Shown here: piece after piece, positions 26,095-35,940 of the stretch
Layout: each line of letters starts with the position of its first letter
Position numbering within the stretch: position 1 is the stretch's first letter
Source of the DNA: an uncultured Cetobacterium sp.
Lineage (GTDB): Bacteria; Fusobacteriota; Fusobacteriia; Fusobacteriales; Fusobacteriaceae
Direction: 5' to 3'
Assembly (NCBI RefSeq): GCF_947072685.1
Contig: NZ_CAMTIK010000006.1
Coordinates: forward strand, 1-64,000
Length of the DNA stretch: 64,000 bases
Program-made: the position numbers and the translations under genes
The notes under the pieces: model-generated
Database searches by the model: none
What the model saw: only the letters and a program-made list of their open reading frames with translations
Told to the model about the DNA's origin: nothing

Positions 26095-26571
26095 ATGAAA
26101 AAAATATTAACTTTTAAGCAAATTGATGAATTGGCAAAGAAATTATCAGACTATGTATCTAAAAATACAGTTTTAGCCTTGATAGGAGATTTAGGAACTG
26201 GGAAAACAACATTTACAAAAAATTTTGCCAAAGAGTTTGGAATTCATGAAAATTTAAAAAGTCCGACATTTAATTATGTATTAGAGTATTTAGATGGAAG
26301 GTTGCCGTTATATCATTTTGATGTATATAGACTTGGAAGTGCTGAAGAGATATATGAAATAGGATATGAAGATTATATAAATAATGACGGAGTAGCCCTT
26401 ATTGAGTGGGCAAATATAATTGAAAGTGAACTTCCAAAAAAATATATCAGAATCGAATTTGAATATGCCTTAGGAGAGAGTGACGAGGAGTTGAGAACTG
26501 TCGATTTAAGCTATGTTGGAGATAAAGAGAAAGAGGAGGAGATGTTAAAGTATGTTGATTTTAGCAATTGA
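26095..26571 (+). CDS. tsaE: tRNA threonylcarbamoyladenosine biosynthesis ATPase TsaE
   Basis: TsaE is the small ATPase that works with TsaB and TsaD to make t6A37 on tRNAs reading ANN codons. The P-loop GDLGTGKTTF (31-40) and conserved SPTF, YHFDVYRL and LIEWAN motifs are visible. Length 158 aa is typical. AGGTGA precedes the ATG. It overlaps tsaB by 20 bases, which suggests coupled translation. tsaD is not in this window. Confidence 0.95.
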   Translation: MKKILTFKQIDELAKKLSDYVSKNTVLALIGDLGTGKTTFTKNFAKEFGIHENLKSPTFNYVLEYLDGRLPLYHFDVYRLGSAEEIYEIGYEDYINNDGVALIEWANIIESELPKKYIRIEFEYALGESDEELRTVDLSYVGDKEKEEEMLKYVDFSN

Positions 26572-27223
26572 TACATCAACAAGTATAGGAACACTAGCAC
26601 TATATGATAGCAAAAATGGTGTGGTTGGAGAGATAACACTAAATGTGAAACAAAATCATTCAGCGATAACAATGACAACTCTTGATACACTTCTTAATTT
26701 AACGGGAACAGAAAAAAAAGAGATAGACAAGGTTGCAGTGAGCACTGGTCCAGGGTCTTTTACAGGGATAAGAATTGGAGTTGGACTTGCAAAAGGATTA
26801 GCTTATGCATTAAAAAAACCGATAGCGGGGATAAATGAATTAGATTTATTGGCTCATATGTATACGGGAGATAAAAAAGTTGTGGCTATGTTGGATGCTA
26901 GGAAGGAAAGAGTTTTTTGTGGAGTATATAGAAGAGAAAACGAAACTTTCATCCTTGAAGGAGAATATATGGCAGAGGAACTTGAGAAAATTTTGGAAAA
27001 TATAGTTGAAGAAACTGTTTTTGTTGGAGATGGAGCTTTTATATATAAAGAGCTTATCAAAAATAAGATAGGAGAAAAGGCTATTTTTATACCAAACTCT
27101 TTAAATATTTCAAGAGCTTCATTATTAGCTGAATTAGCAGTAGATAAAGAGGACAACCTATTTACATTGGAGCCTTATTATGTGACAAAATCACAAGCTG
27201 AGAGGGAAAAAGAGAGTAAGTAA
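26552..27223 (+). CDS. tsaB: tRNA threonylcarbamoyladenosine biosynthesis protein TsaB
   Basis: TsaB is the partner that binds TsaD and TsaE in t6A synthesis. It belongs to the ASKHA fold: LILAIDTSTSIGTLAL opening and VSTGPGSFTGIRIGVGLAKGLA, the family's best-conserved stretch. The catalytic metal-binding residues of TsaD are absent, as usual. Length is 223 aa. The start lies within the tsaE 3' end, after AGAGGAGG. Confidence 0.93.
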   Translation: MLILAIDTSTSIGTLALYDSKNGVVGEITLNVKQNHSAITMTTLDTLLNLTGTEKKEIDKVAVSTGPGSFTGIRIGVGLAKGLAYALKKPIAGINELDLLAHMYTGDKKVVAMLDARKERVFCGVYRRENETFILEGEYMAEELEKILENIVEETVFVGDGAFIYKELIKNKIGEKAIFIPNSLNISRASLLAELAVDKEDNLFTLEPYYVTKSQAEREKESK

Positions 27224-27245
27224 AAAAAACCCGGGAGGTATTTTT

Positions 27246-29834
27246 ATGGAATCTTTTAAAATAAAAGAGAATCTTTATTGGGTCGGGGCTCTAAATCCTG
27301 ATTTAAAAATATTTGATATAATAATGGAAACGCAGTTTGGAACAACCTATAACTCTTATATACTAAAAGGGAGTGAAAAAATTGCGATATTTGAAACTGT
27401 AAAAGAGTGGAAATTCCCAGAGTTTTTAGAAAGAATAAAAACATGTATAGATAAAGTTGAGGATATAGATTATATAGTATTAAACCATACAGAACCAGAC
27501 CATTCGGGATCTGTAGGTAAATTATTAGAGCTAGCCCCAAATGCAAAAGTTGTAGGGTCTAAAAATACAATTGAGTTTCTTAAAAACATTTTAAATAAAG
27601 ACTTTCCATATATAGTTGCAAATAATGGTGATAGTTTATCTTTGGGGAACAAAACTTTGAAGTTTATATCAGCACCATTTTTACATTGGCCAGACTCAAT
27701 GTATACCTACATTGTTGAAGATAAAACATTAATAACTTGTGATTCTTTTGGAGCTCACTATAGCTTTGAAGAAATACTACTATCTAAGCTTCCAGAGAGT
27801 AAGAAAAAAGACTACATGGTGGCTTTAAGATATTATTACATGTGTATATTTTCTCCTTTTAAAAAATATGTTTTAGAAGGAATCGAAAAAATAAAGAATC
27901 TAGACATAGATTTAATACTTCCTGGGCATGGTCCAGTTTTAGATGTCGATATCTCCCAAGTGATAAAAACTTATAAAAATTGGTCGACGATAAAAAATCC
28001 AAATGAGTATAGAACTATTATAATTCCATATACAACAGCTTATGGATATACAAAAGAGATTGCAGAAGAGATTGAGAAGGGCATAAAAGATTATAATTCA
28101 AGTATAGTTGTAAAAAGTTATAATTTAGATATTGAAAATTTCGGTAAACTGGAGGGAGAAATTTTAAGAGAGTTTCAATGGGCAGATGGAATAATATTTG
28201 GAAGCTCTACTATAAATGGAGATGCTCTACCTATCATTTGGGATCTTTTAACTTCGTTAAATCCAATAGTTCATGGTGGGAAATATGTTTCAGCTTTTGG
28301 AAGTTATGGTTGGAGTGGAGAGGCAGTTCCAAACATAATATCGCGTTTAAACCAATTGAGAATGCATGTGATAGAAGGATTTAGAGTTAAATTTAGAGCT
28401 TCTAGAGTAGATTCACAAAAAGCTTTCGATTTTGGGAGGAGGTTTGCAGAGAATATGGTATTGAAAACTATTCCTAAAAAAGATACGGCAGAAAAAGAAG
28501 AGATTTTAAATCCAGATAAAGAGATTTTAAATTGGACTTGTACTGTGTGTGGAGAATCTTATATACAGATTGATGCACCAGAAGTTTGTCCAGCCTGTGG
28601 AGTGGGAAAAGAATTTTTTATATCGTCACCAGTTATAAAAAAGATTGAAAAAAAGGATAAATTTGAAAAAGTAGTAATAATAGGTGGAGGAATTTCAGCT
28701 CTATCAGCGGCTCAAAATATAAGAGAAAGAAATGAGAAAGCTCATATCTTGTTGATTTCTAAAGAAAGAGAGTATCCCTACTATAGAACTCTTCTATCGG
28801 AAATGATTGGAGAGGAGATAAAAAGAGAAAAGTTTTTGGTTAAACCTGAGACATGGTACGAAGAACAAAAGATAGATATTCGGTTGGACTCTGTTGTAGA
28901 AGAGATTGATTCAAAAGATAAAGTTGTAAGATTAAATACAGGAGAAGAGATAGGGTATGATAAGTTAATTATAGCAACCGGTGCAAGAGCGATGGTTCCT
29001 TGTATTGGAAATTCAAATTTATCGGGAATATTTACAATCAGAGAAAAATATGATTTGGATGAGGTTAAAAAATATTGTGTAGGAAAGAAAAAAGCCGTTG
29101 TTATTGGTGGAGGAGTTTTGGGATTAGAGGCCGCATGTGGACTTAAAAAATTAGGGTTAGATGTGACTGTAATTGAGATGATGCAACGTGTTTTGCCAAG
29201 ACAGCTAGATAATGAAGGTTCAGAAATATTTGAAAAATGTATATCTAAAAGTGGTGTTAAATTATATAAAAATTCGAAGGTTGAAAAGTTTGAAGGTGAA
29301 TTGAGTGTTGAAAAAATTTGTTTAGATACTGGAGAAAAGATAGAAACAGATCTTGTTATAATAAGTTCTGGAATTATTCCAAATAAGGAGCTTGCTGAAA
29401 AAGCGGGATTAGAAGTAAACAGAGGAATAGTTGTAAATGAGAGGATGGAAACCTCAAAAGAGAATATTTATGCTTGCGGAGATGTAGCAGAATATGGGGG
29501 GAACATCACAGGACTTTGGCAGATAGCATTAGAACAAGGAAAGGTTGCAGGAGTAAACTCCAGTGGAGTCGAGAATTTATATGTTCCAAGGATACAACCT
29601 GTTACATTTGAAGGGATGGGAACAAAGATTTTTTCAGTAGGTGGAGCTGTGGAAACAGAGAACTCTATCTGTGAAAAAAATGAAGAGTCATTAAATTACA
29701 AGAAAATATATTTTAAAGATGATGTCATTACATCAGGAATTTTAATAGGAGATATACAAAAGGGAATTTTAATAATAAAAGCCTTAAAAGAGAAAGAGAA
29801 TAGAAGCTATATGTTAACTCAATTCTATAAATAG
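27246..29834 (+). CDS. Flavodiiron protein fused to rubredoxin and NADH:rubredoxin oxidoreductase
   Basis: This 862-residue protein joins a full electron path in one chain. Residues 1-250 are a metallo-beta-lactamase-like diiron domain with every ligand visible (H81, E83, D85, H86, H147, D166, H228). Residues about 255-405 are a flavodoxin (PYTTAYGYT, GSSTINGDALP, GSYGWSGEAV). Residues 430-452 are a short rubredoxin-like knuckle (C432, C435, C448, C451). From about 475 there is an FAD/NADH reductase (VVIIGGGISALSA, VVIGGGVLGLEAA, YACGDVAEYG). Electrons from NADH would pass to the diiron site to reduce oxygen to water, or nitric oxide to N2O. The layout matches class F flavodiiron proteins. 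GGGAGGT marks the start. Thioredoxin follows with its own promoter. Confidence 0.92.
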   Translation: MESFKIKENLYWVGALNPDLKIFDIIMETQFGTTYNSYILKGSEKIAIFETVKEWKFPEFLERIKTCIDKVEDIDYIVLNHTEPDHSGSVGKLLELAPNAKVVGSKNTIEFLKNILNKDFPYIVANNGDSLSLGNKTLKFISAPFLHWPDSMYTYIVEDKTLITCDSFGAHYSFEEILLSKLPESKKKDYMVALRYYYMCIFSPFKKYVLEGIEKIKNLDIDLILPGHGPVLDVDISQVIKTYKNWSTIKNPNEYRTIIIPYTTAYGYTKEIAEEIEKGIKDYNSSIVVKSYNLDIENFGKLEGEILREFQWADGIIFGSSTINGDALPIIWDLLTSLNPIVHGGKYVSAFGSYGWSGEAVPNIISRLNQLRMHVIEGFRVKFRASRVDSQKAFDFGRRFAENMVLKTIPKKDTAEKEEILNPDKEILNWTCTVCGESYIQIDAPEVCPACGVGKEFFISSPVIKKIEKKDKFEKVVIIGGGISALSAAQNIRERNEKAHILLISKEREYPYYRTLLSEMIGEEIKREKFLVKPETWYEEQKIDIRLDSVVEEIDSKDKVVRLNTGEEIGYDKLIIATGARAMVPCIGNSNLSGIFTIREKYDLDEVKKYCVGKKKAVVIGGGVLGLEAACGLKKLGLDVTVIEMMQRVLPRQLDNEGSEIFEKCISKSGVKLYKNSKVEKFEGELSVEKICLDTGEKIETDLVIISSGIIPNKELAEKAGLEVNRGIVVNERMETSKENIYACGDVAEYGGNITGLWQIALEQGKVAGVNSSGVENLYVPRIQPVTFEGMGTKIFSVGGAVETENSICEKNEESLNYKKIYFKDDVITSGILIGDIQKGILIIKALKEKENRSYMLTQFYK

Positions 29835-29850
29835 AGGGGCTAAATTAAAA

Positions 29851-29879
29851 TTGACAAAAGTAGTTGTCTATGTTAAAGT
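29851..29879 (+). promoter_or_regulatory. Promoter of trxA
   Basis: TTGACA (29851-29856) and TAAAGT (29874-29879) with 17-base spacing and a TGT extension before the -10. The predicted leader is about 35 bases. Confidence 0.7.
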
Positions 29880-29923
29880 ACATGTGCATTTAAAGGATAT
29901 TTTCCATATTAAGGAGGAAGACG

Positions 29924-30238
29924 ATGGGAAAGGTTTTAAGTTTAAATAATTCAAATTTTAAAAGTGAAGTAATTGAAAAAAAAGGAATTGTTTTAGTTGA
30001 TTTCTGGGCTGACTGGTGTGGGCCTTGCAAAATGTTAGCTCCAGTATTAGAGGAGTTATCAGAAGAGACTGAAGCTAAGATATGTAAAGTTAATGTTGAT
30101 GAAAGTGGAGATTTAGCAGGAGACTATGGGATTAGAAGTATTCCAACAATGATAATATTTAAAGATGGAGTAAAAGTAGATCAAATAGTTGGATTAAGAC
30201 AAAAATCAGAGCTTTTAGAGAAATTAAAATCTTATTAA
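29924..30238 (+). CDS. trxA: Thioredoxin
   Basis: This is a 104-residue thiol-disulfide reductant with the active site WADWCGPCKM (C32, C35), the buried Asp in VDFWA and the cis-Pro loop SIPTM. It is reduced by thioredoxin reductase and in turn reduces ribonucleotide reductase, peroxidases and other proteins. AAGGAGG precedes the ATG. It lies next to the flavodiiron fusion, so an oxygen-stress context is plausible, but it has its own promoter and terminator. Confidence 0.96.
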   Translation: MGKVLSLNNSNFKSEVIEKKGIVLVDFWADWCGPCKMLAPVLEELSEETEAKICKVNVDESGDLAGDYGIRSIPTMIIFKDGVKVDQIVGLRQKSELLEKLKSY

Positions 30239-30248
30239 AATGATAAAT

Positions 30249-30278
30249 AAAAAGGTTGCTACTGGCAACCTTTTTTGT
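30249..30278 (+). terminator. Terminator after trxA
   Basis: Stem AAGGTTGC / GCAACCTT (30252-30259, 30265-30272), extended by A-T pairs, loop TACTG, then a run of T. Confidence 0.85.
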
Positions 30279-30285
30279 TTTATGA

Positions 30286-30291
30286 TATAAT
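30286..30291 (+). promoter_or_regulatory. Probable -10 of the lptD-thrS unit
   Basis: TATAAT lies 36 bases before the lptD start, directly after the trxA terminator. The -35 region overlaps that terminator stem and shows no good match. Confidence 0.4.
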
Positions 30292-30326
30292 TAAACCTAA
30301 TATAAATGTTTAAAATGGGAGGGGCA

Positions 30327-33300
30327 ATGAAAAGGAAAATCTATTTAATTCTAGCTTTAATGGTTGTTGCGACAACAAGTTTGAAAGCAACAGTAGATAA
30401 AGAAAAAGATACAAAAGACGAAGTAGAAATAGATTTAAACTCAAATACGATGACTTCAACAGACGGAGTCAATATGAGGTATGGGGATTTAAAACTGAAA
30501 GCTTTCGAAGTTAAAGTGAATAGAGAACAAAATAGAGCCTATGTTCCTGGAGAGTTTTTTTTAGAAGTGGATGAACCTACTGGAAAATTAAAATTTGACT
30601 CATCTGATGGAGAGTTTGATATGAATGGAAGTACGGGATACTTTGGAAGAAGTTTTGGATATTTAGAAGTTGGGCAAGTAACTGGTGCAGAAAAGCCAAA
30701 TGATAGGATATATTTTGGTGGAAATAGAACAGAATATATAAATGGAAAAACCTATTTAAGGGATGGATGGTTTACAACAGATCCTAAGATAATTCAAACG
30801 AAAGATCCTATGCAGGTTGGGTATCACTTACAATCAGATACAATTATAATAGAACCAGATAAACAAGTAACATTTAAAAATACAAATTTATTTATAGGAA
30901 GTACAGATGTAATACCATTTTCATTACCTTGGTATAGATTTAATATAAGACAAGGATCGGAAGTACCTTTGTTTCCAAGTTGGGGAACAGATACAGATTA
31001 TGGTTGGTATATAACATCAGGAGTTTTATGGGGAGATAAAGATAGTAAATTTAAGGGTGGTATTGCTCCAAAGTTTGGGGATCAAATAGGGCTTTTAATA
31101 GGAAGAATGGAAAATTGGTATGACCTTGGTAAATATGGAAAGGGTCAATTAAATATAAACGATTGGTTGATTGATAAAAAAGCTGGTGCAGACGATGTAG
31201 AAAGAAATTTTGATAGATGGGACTTTAACTACAATCACAGCTATTCTGGTGAGAACGGATATTTAAATGCTAACTATCAAAATGCAACGTATAACATGAT
31301 TCCAACTCTTGATGATGCGATAGACAAGTATTTTTTTGGAAGAGGAGATGCAATCCCGTCTAATGGATGGAAATATATAGATGGCGTTCCGGATAAGGGT
31401 GGAAATATAGGTTTTTATCAATTAAATACAGAGCTTATAAACTTGGGTGAGAATAAGGACATAACATTAAAAGCAGATTTAAATCTTGTTTCAGATAAAA
31501 AAGTTTATGGAGTTATAGTAGCAGATCAGCTAGATGATATGGATTATGGAGCATCAACAGATTATGAATTGACAAGTGATGTATCGATAAAAAAAGAGAA
31601 TGACAGATACTCAATGGGTGCGTATTATAATTATCTTTATGACATGGATCCAGGGTCTACTAAGGATGATTTACAGTCTAGAGCCGAAAATTTTGGATTT
31701 AATTTTAATGATAAAAAATATAAAATTAATATGTCTTATGACGATAAAAAGGGCGATAAATATAGAGAGTTAAATTCTTGGGAGAGAGATCCTAATTTTA
31801 GCAAACTCGACAATGAAGGTTATTATGGAATAAAGTTTGATTATACACCGTGGACAGTTGCAGAATATAATATCTATGATAGCAAAGATTTAAAAACATC
31901 ACTGGGTGAGTATAGACTTTATGGTGATGTAGATTATAAAATAGGTTATGATTATTCTGAATTTGAGCACGAATTAAGTCTTCAAGATGATCCATTTAGA
32001 AAAACAGCTCTATTAGAAGGAAATTTAGGTAAAACTAAAAATTTAAGAGATGTTGAATATAATAGATATAAAAATATTATTTATAACAAAACATCAGAAA
32101 ATAGAGCGTATATAGATTTTATATATGAAAGTGTAAAATTAACTCTAGCTGGTGGTAATACTAAAGAGGAAATTTGGGATAGAGAAGGTATTTATAGCAA
32201 GTCAGCTTGGGATAGAGATTCGTATAAAATTTATATAAATAATTCAAATTTCTATGAAATTGGATTATCAGATGAAAAAATTTCACTCTCAAACCTGGGT
32301 AATTTAGAAGTTTATGGAAATGTTAGATTTGATCAGTATAGTGATGGATATAATCAAAAGTTTAAAAAAGAGGTATCTACAAGTGATGACTCTACAAGAA
32401 TAAGAGCTGGGTTTACTCATGATGTTGTAATATTTGAAAATACAGAAAATAAAGAGAGAAAAACCGACTTATCACTTTCGAATAGATTGACTTATATGTA
32501 TCAAGACTACTCTTATAACTCGGATTCAGAGATGACAAAAGAGATTAGAATGAAACATAAAGAGAATATACACGAGGTTTCGGATAGGATAACATTTGAT
32601 TTGGGAAATACTCAAACTATTTACACAGTGGACTATAAAGATATAAAAAGAGCGAGCAATGACAATAAAAAAGGTGAGATATTAAATCAAAAATTAGAGT
32701 TCTTAATTGATGAAAAAAATACATTTGGACTTGAATATGATTCAGATAAGAGATATACTGATGAAAATAGATTTGATAAAAATCATAAGGATTTGACATT
32801 TGAAAATTATGGTGCAAACTATCGGTATAACAATAATAACTTTTATTATAAAAATCGAAGAATAGATTCAAGCATTTGGGAAATTGATGACGTAGCAAAT
32901 GCTGAAGAGAAAATAAAAGAAAATGTATATGGATATACTTATGATTTTGGTAAAAATAAGTTGAACTTAGAATATATAGAAGGTAAAGATAAAAGGGAAG
33001 AGAATGAATCTCAAGTGGTAAATACAAAAAATCATACTTATTCAGCTTCATATTTAGTTGGTGGAGATGTGGAACATTTATATAGAGCGAGCTATGAGGA
33101 TTATAAAAATGAAGGAGATTGGAATACAGCACTTTCAAATTATAACTCAGATATTATGTTTTTATCGTACTCATATAAAGATAAAAGATTTACAGATCAA
33201 GAGTTAGTCTCTTATGCAGCTTCAGAATATAAAAAAACGCCGGATCAACTATCTCAAATAGAGATTGATAGGATAAGACAGGTTCTACAGGACAGAGAAA

Positions 33301-33926
33301 ATTCAAGAGCTAGAACTTTTAACTTAAATAGAATAATTGATGATAGGACCTATTTTGGAGACTATAAAAGAGGTTTTTATTCATCAGTAATGATGCAAAG
33401 AAATGAAAAAAGATATGAACAAACAGGAGATTATTTAAAATCTCTTGAAGAATTTGAAGCGAGATTATTCTATTCTTATAACAGAATTGGAGTGGGATAT
33501 ATTTATAATCAAAAATCAAATTTTAAAGACTATTCAAATCCTATAGTTTGGCAGGACACTGAAAAGGAGCATGAATTTAGTTTAAATGCTAAGGTTGGAA
33601 AGCCAAGTGATGGATGGAGAACAAAAGCATATGTAAAATTTTATGACCAACTCTCTGGAGCAGATACAAATGGAAGAAGTACTTTTGATGGATTTGGAGT
33701 TGAAGTTGGAAAAGAGTTTGGATACTACGAATGGGCTATCGCTTATGAAAGAGACTATTCATATAGAACAAAAGATTATGAGTGGAGTATGGCCGTTCAA
33801 TTTAAATTATTAACATTCCCAGATAGTAATATATTTGGATTAGGAGCTTCAACCGATAAAAATAAGAAAACATCGCCAGAAATATATCTGTTTGATGGAA
33901 TAAAAATAGATGATTTAGAAGATTAA
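30327..33926 (+). CDS. lptD: LPS-assembly outer-membrane protein LptD
   Basis: LptD is the beta-barrel that inserts LPS into the outer leaflet. Residues 1-21 form a signal peptide (MKRK, hydrophobic core, LKA cut). An OstA-like jellyroll follows (about 30-180: ITMTSTDG-like repeats, YINGKTYLRDGWFTTDP). FSLPWYRFNIRQGSEVPLFPSWG with YGWYITSG leads into a very long, Tyr/Asp/Lys-rich region of alternating strands. At 1199 aa it is longer than the enterobacterial protein (roughly 780) and contains no cysteine, so the disulfides of E. coli LptD cannot form. A charged helical segment (about 955-998) interrupts the barrel. GGGAGGGG places the start at 30327. thrS follows after 18 bases. Confidence 0.85.
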   Translation: MKRKIYLILALMVVATTSLKATVDKEKDTKDEVEIDLNSNTMTSTDGVNMRYGDLKLKAFEVKVNREQNRAYVPGEFFLEVDEPTGKLKFDSSDGEFDMNGSTGYFGRSFGYLEVGQVTGAEKPNDRIYFGGNRTEYINGKTYLRDGWFTTDPKIIQTKDPMQVGYHLQSDTIIIEPDKQVTFKNTNLFIGSTDVIPFSLPWYRFNIRQGSEVPLFPSWGTDTDYGWYITSGVLWGDKDSKFKGGIAPKFGDQIGLLIGRMENWYDLGKYGKGQLNINDWLIDKKAGADDVERNFDRWDFNYNHSYSGENGYLNANYQNATYNMIPTLDDAIDKYFFGRGDAIPSNGWKYIDGVPDKGGNIGFYQLNTELINLGENKDITLKADLNLVSDKKVYGVIVADQLDDMDYGASTDYELTSDVSIKKENDRYSMGAYYNYLYDMDPGSTKDDLQSRAENFGFNFNDKKYKINMSYDDKKGDKYRELNSWERDPNFSKLDNEGYYGIKFDYTPWTVAEYNIYDSKDLKTSLGEYRLYGDVDYKIGYDYSEFEHELSLQDDPFRKTALLEGNLGKTKNLRDVEYNRYKNIIYNKTSENRAYIDFIYESVKLTLAGGNTKEEIWDREGIYSKSAWDRDSYKIYINNSNFYEIGLSDEKISLSNLGNLEVYGNVRFDQYSDGYNQKFKKEVSTSDDSTRIRAGFTHDVVIFENTENKERKTDLSLSNRLTYMYQDYSYNSDSEMTKEIRMKHKENIHEVSDRITFDLGNTQTIYTVDYKDIKRASNDNKKGEILNQKLEFLIDEKNTFGLEYDSDKRYTDENRFDKNHKDLTFENYGANYRYNNNNFYYKNRRIDSSIWEIDDVANAEEKIKENVYGYTYDFGKNKLNLEYIEGKDKREENESQVVNTKNHTYSASYLVGGDVEHLYRASYEDYKNEGDWNTALSNYNSDIMFLSYSYKDKRFTDQELVSYAASEYKKTPDQLSQIEIDRIRQVLQDRENSRARTFNLNRIIDDRTYFGDYKRGFYSSVMMQRNEKRYEQTGDYLKSLEEFEARLFYSYNRIGVGYIYNQKSNFKDYSNPIVWQDTEKEHEFSLNAKVGKPSDGWRTKAYVKFYDQLSGADTNGRSTFDGFGVEVGKEFGYYEWAIAYERDYSYRTKDYEWSMAVQFKLLTFPDSNIFGLGASTDKNKKTSPEIYLFDGIKIDDLED

Positions 33927-33944
33927 GAATAAAAGGAGAAAAAC

Positions 33945-35855
33945 ATGAAAGTAATATTACCAAGTGGAGATATAAAAGAATTTGAAAACAGTGTAAATAT
34001 GTTTGAAATTGCAAAATCGATAAGCAATTCATTAGCTAAAAAAGCTATTGGAGCAAAAGTTGATGGAGTAGAAGTGGATATGAGTTATATATTGGATAGA
34101 GATGCTAAAGTTGAACTTATAACTCCTGAAACAGAAGAGGGAGAAGAGATAATAAAACACTCAACAGCACATCTTTTGGCACAAGCTGTTATTAGACTTT
34201 TTCCAGAAACAAAGGTTGCGATAGGACCATCTATTGAAAATGGATTCTATTATGACTTTGATCCAGTTGAGCAGTTTACTGATGAGGATTTAGCTAAAAT
34301 TGAAGCTGAAATGAAAAAAATAGTAAAAGAAAATATAAAAATTGAAAGAATAGAGATGGTTAGAGAGGCTGCTATAGAGCACTTTAAAAACTTAGGAGAA
34401 AACTATAAAGTAGAAATTATAGAGAGTATTCCAGCAAATGAGATGTTAACTTTCTATAAGCAAGGTGACTTCATTGATTTATGTAGAGGACCACATGTAC
34501 CATCAACATCTTATTTGAAAGCATTTAAATTAAAATCAGTAGCAGGAGCTTATTGGAGAGGGGATTCTAACAATAAAATGTTACAAAGAATCTATGGATT
34601 TGCATTTGCAACTGAACCTCAATTAAAGGCACATTTAAAATTCCTAGAAGAAGCAGAAAAAAGAGATCATAGAAAATTAGGAAAAGAATTAGAGTTATTT
34701 TTTACAAGTGACTTTGGACCAGGATTCCCATTTTTCTTACCAAATGGAATGAAGATGAGAAATGTATTGACTGATCTTTGGAGAAGAGAACATGAGTTAG
34801 CTGGATATGAGATGATCCAGACTCCAATCATGTTAAATAAAGAGTTATGGGAAACTTCAGGACACTGGATGAACTATAGAGAAAATATGTATACATCTGA
34901 AATTGATGAGACTGAGTTTGCTATAAAACCTATGAACTGTCCAGGAGGAGTTTTAGTTTATAAACATGGAATGCATTCATATAAGGATTTACCTATAAGA
35001 GCCGGAGAGTTAGGAATTGTTCATAGACATGAATTTTCAGGTGCATTACATGGTCTTATGAGAGTTAGAAACTTTACTCAAGATGACGCACATATATTTA
35101 TGACTCCAGAACAAATCGAAGATGAAATTATAGGTGTAGTAAACTTAATAGATAAGTTCTATAGAGGACTTTTTGGATTTGAATATTCTATTGAACTTTC
35201 AACAAGACCTGAAAAAGCTATCGGATCTCAAGAGATTTGGGATAAAGCAGAATCAGCTTTAGAAGGAGCACTAAAAAAATTAGGAAGAGACTATAAACTA
35301 AATCCTGGAGACGGAGCGTTCTACGGACCTAAATTGGATTTTAAAATAAAAGATGCAATTGGAAGAACATGGCAATGTGGAACAATTCAATTAGACTTTA
35401 ACCTTCCTGAGAGATTTGATATCTCTTATGTTGGAGAAGACGGAGAAAAACACAGACCAGTTATGATTCATAGAGTTGTTTACGGATCTTTAGAAAGATT
35501 TATGGGAATATTAATAGAACACTATGCGGGAGCATTCCCTACTTGGTTAGCACCATGCCAAGTTAAAGTGTTGACAATAAATGACGAAGTAGCTCCTTAT
35601 GCCAAAGAGGTTGTTGAGTTGTTAAAAGCTGCAGGAATAAGAGCAGAGATTGACACTAGAGCAGAGTCAATAGGATATAAAATAAGAGAAGCAAATGGAA
35701 AATATAAAGTTCCAGTTCAATTAATCATAGGAAAAAATGAGGTAGAGAATAGAGAAGTTAATGTAAGAAGATTTGGATCGCAAGATCAAGAATCAATGAA
35801 TCTAAATGACTTTGTAAATATGATGGAGATTGAAGCAAAACCAAAATTTAATTAA
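33945..35855 (+). CDS. thrS: Threonyl-tRNA synthetase
   Basis: This is a class II synthetase charging tRNA-Thr. The 636 residues show an N-terminal TGS domain (1-60), the editing domain with HSTAHLLAQAV and LCRGPHVPST, and the catalytic core with MNCPGG, RHEFSGALHGLMRVRNFTQDD cut short here, and VHRVVYGSLERF, then the anticodon-binding domain. The zinc ligands (Cys in MNCPGG, plus downstream His) are visible. AAAGGAG precedes the ATG. There is no T-box leader: it follows lptD directly. A terminator follows. Confidence 0.97.
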   Translation: MKVILPSGDIKEFENSVNMFEIAKSISNSLAKKAIGAKVDGVEVDMSYILDRDAKVELITPETEEGEEIIKHSTAHLLAQAVIRLFPETKVAIGPSIENGFYYDFDPVEQFTDEDLAKIEAEMKKIVKENIKIERIEMVREAAIEHFKNLGENYKVEIIESIPANEMLTFYKQGDFIDLCRGPHVPSTSYLKAFKLKSVAGAYWRGDSNNKMLQRIYGFAFATEPQLKAHLKFLEEAEKRDHRKLGKELELFFTSDFGPGFPFFLPNGMKMRNVLTDLWRREHELAGYEMIQTPIMLNKELWETSGHWMNYRENMYTSEIDETEFAIKPMNCPGGVLVYKHGMHSYKDLPIRAGELGIVHRHEFSGALHGLMRVRNFTQDDAHIFMTPEQIEDEIIGVVNLIDKFYRGLFGFEYSIELSTRPEKAIGSQEIWDKAESALEGALKKLGRDYKLNPGDGAFYGPKLDFKIKDAIGRTWQCGTIQLDFNLPERFDISYVGEDGEKHRPVMIHRVVYGSLERFMGILIEHYAGAFPTWLAPCQVKVLTINDEVAPYAKEVVELLKAAGIRAEIDTRAESIGYKIREANGKYKVPVQLIIGKNEVENREVNVRRFGSQDQESMNLNDFVNMMEIEAKPKFN

Positions 35856-35883
35856 AAAATAGACCTTAGGGTCTATTTTTTTT
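35856..35883 (+). terminator. Terminator after thrS
   Basis: Stem AAAATAGACC / GGTCTATTTT (35856-35865, 35870-35879) with loop TTAG, followed by T residues that lead straight into the next promoter. Confidence 0.8.
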
Positions 35884-35910
35884 GATTTTTACAATAAAAT
35901 ATGTTAAAAT
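35882..35910 (+). promoter_or_regulatory. Promoter of the preQ1-controlled operon
   Basis: TTGATT (35882-35887) and TAAAAT (35905-35910) with 17-base spacing and a TGT extended -10. It starts within the T run of the thrS terminator and predicts a leader of about 155 bases. Confidence 0.6.
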
Positions 35911-35940
35911 AAGGTGAATTAAATAAAAATCCATTTATAT

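Noticed and set aside
32617-33138. Long minus-strand open frame inside lptD
   Set aside because: It is antisense to the Tyr/Asp-rich lptD sequence and rich in His, Tyr and Leu, as expected of a complement of that composition.
33927-33944. Looked for a T-box leader before thrS
   Set aside because: Only 18 bases separate lptD and thrS, so no leader can fit.
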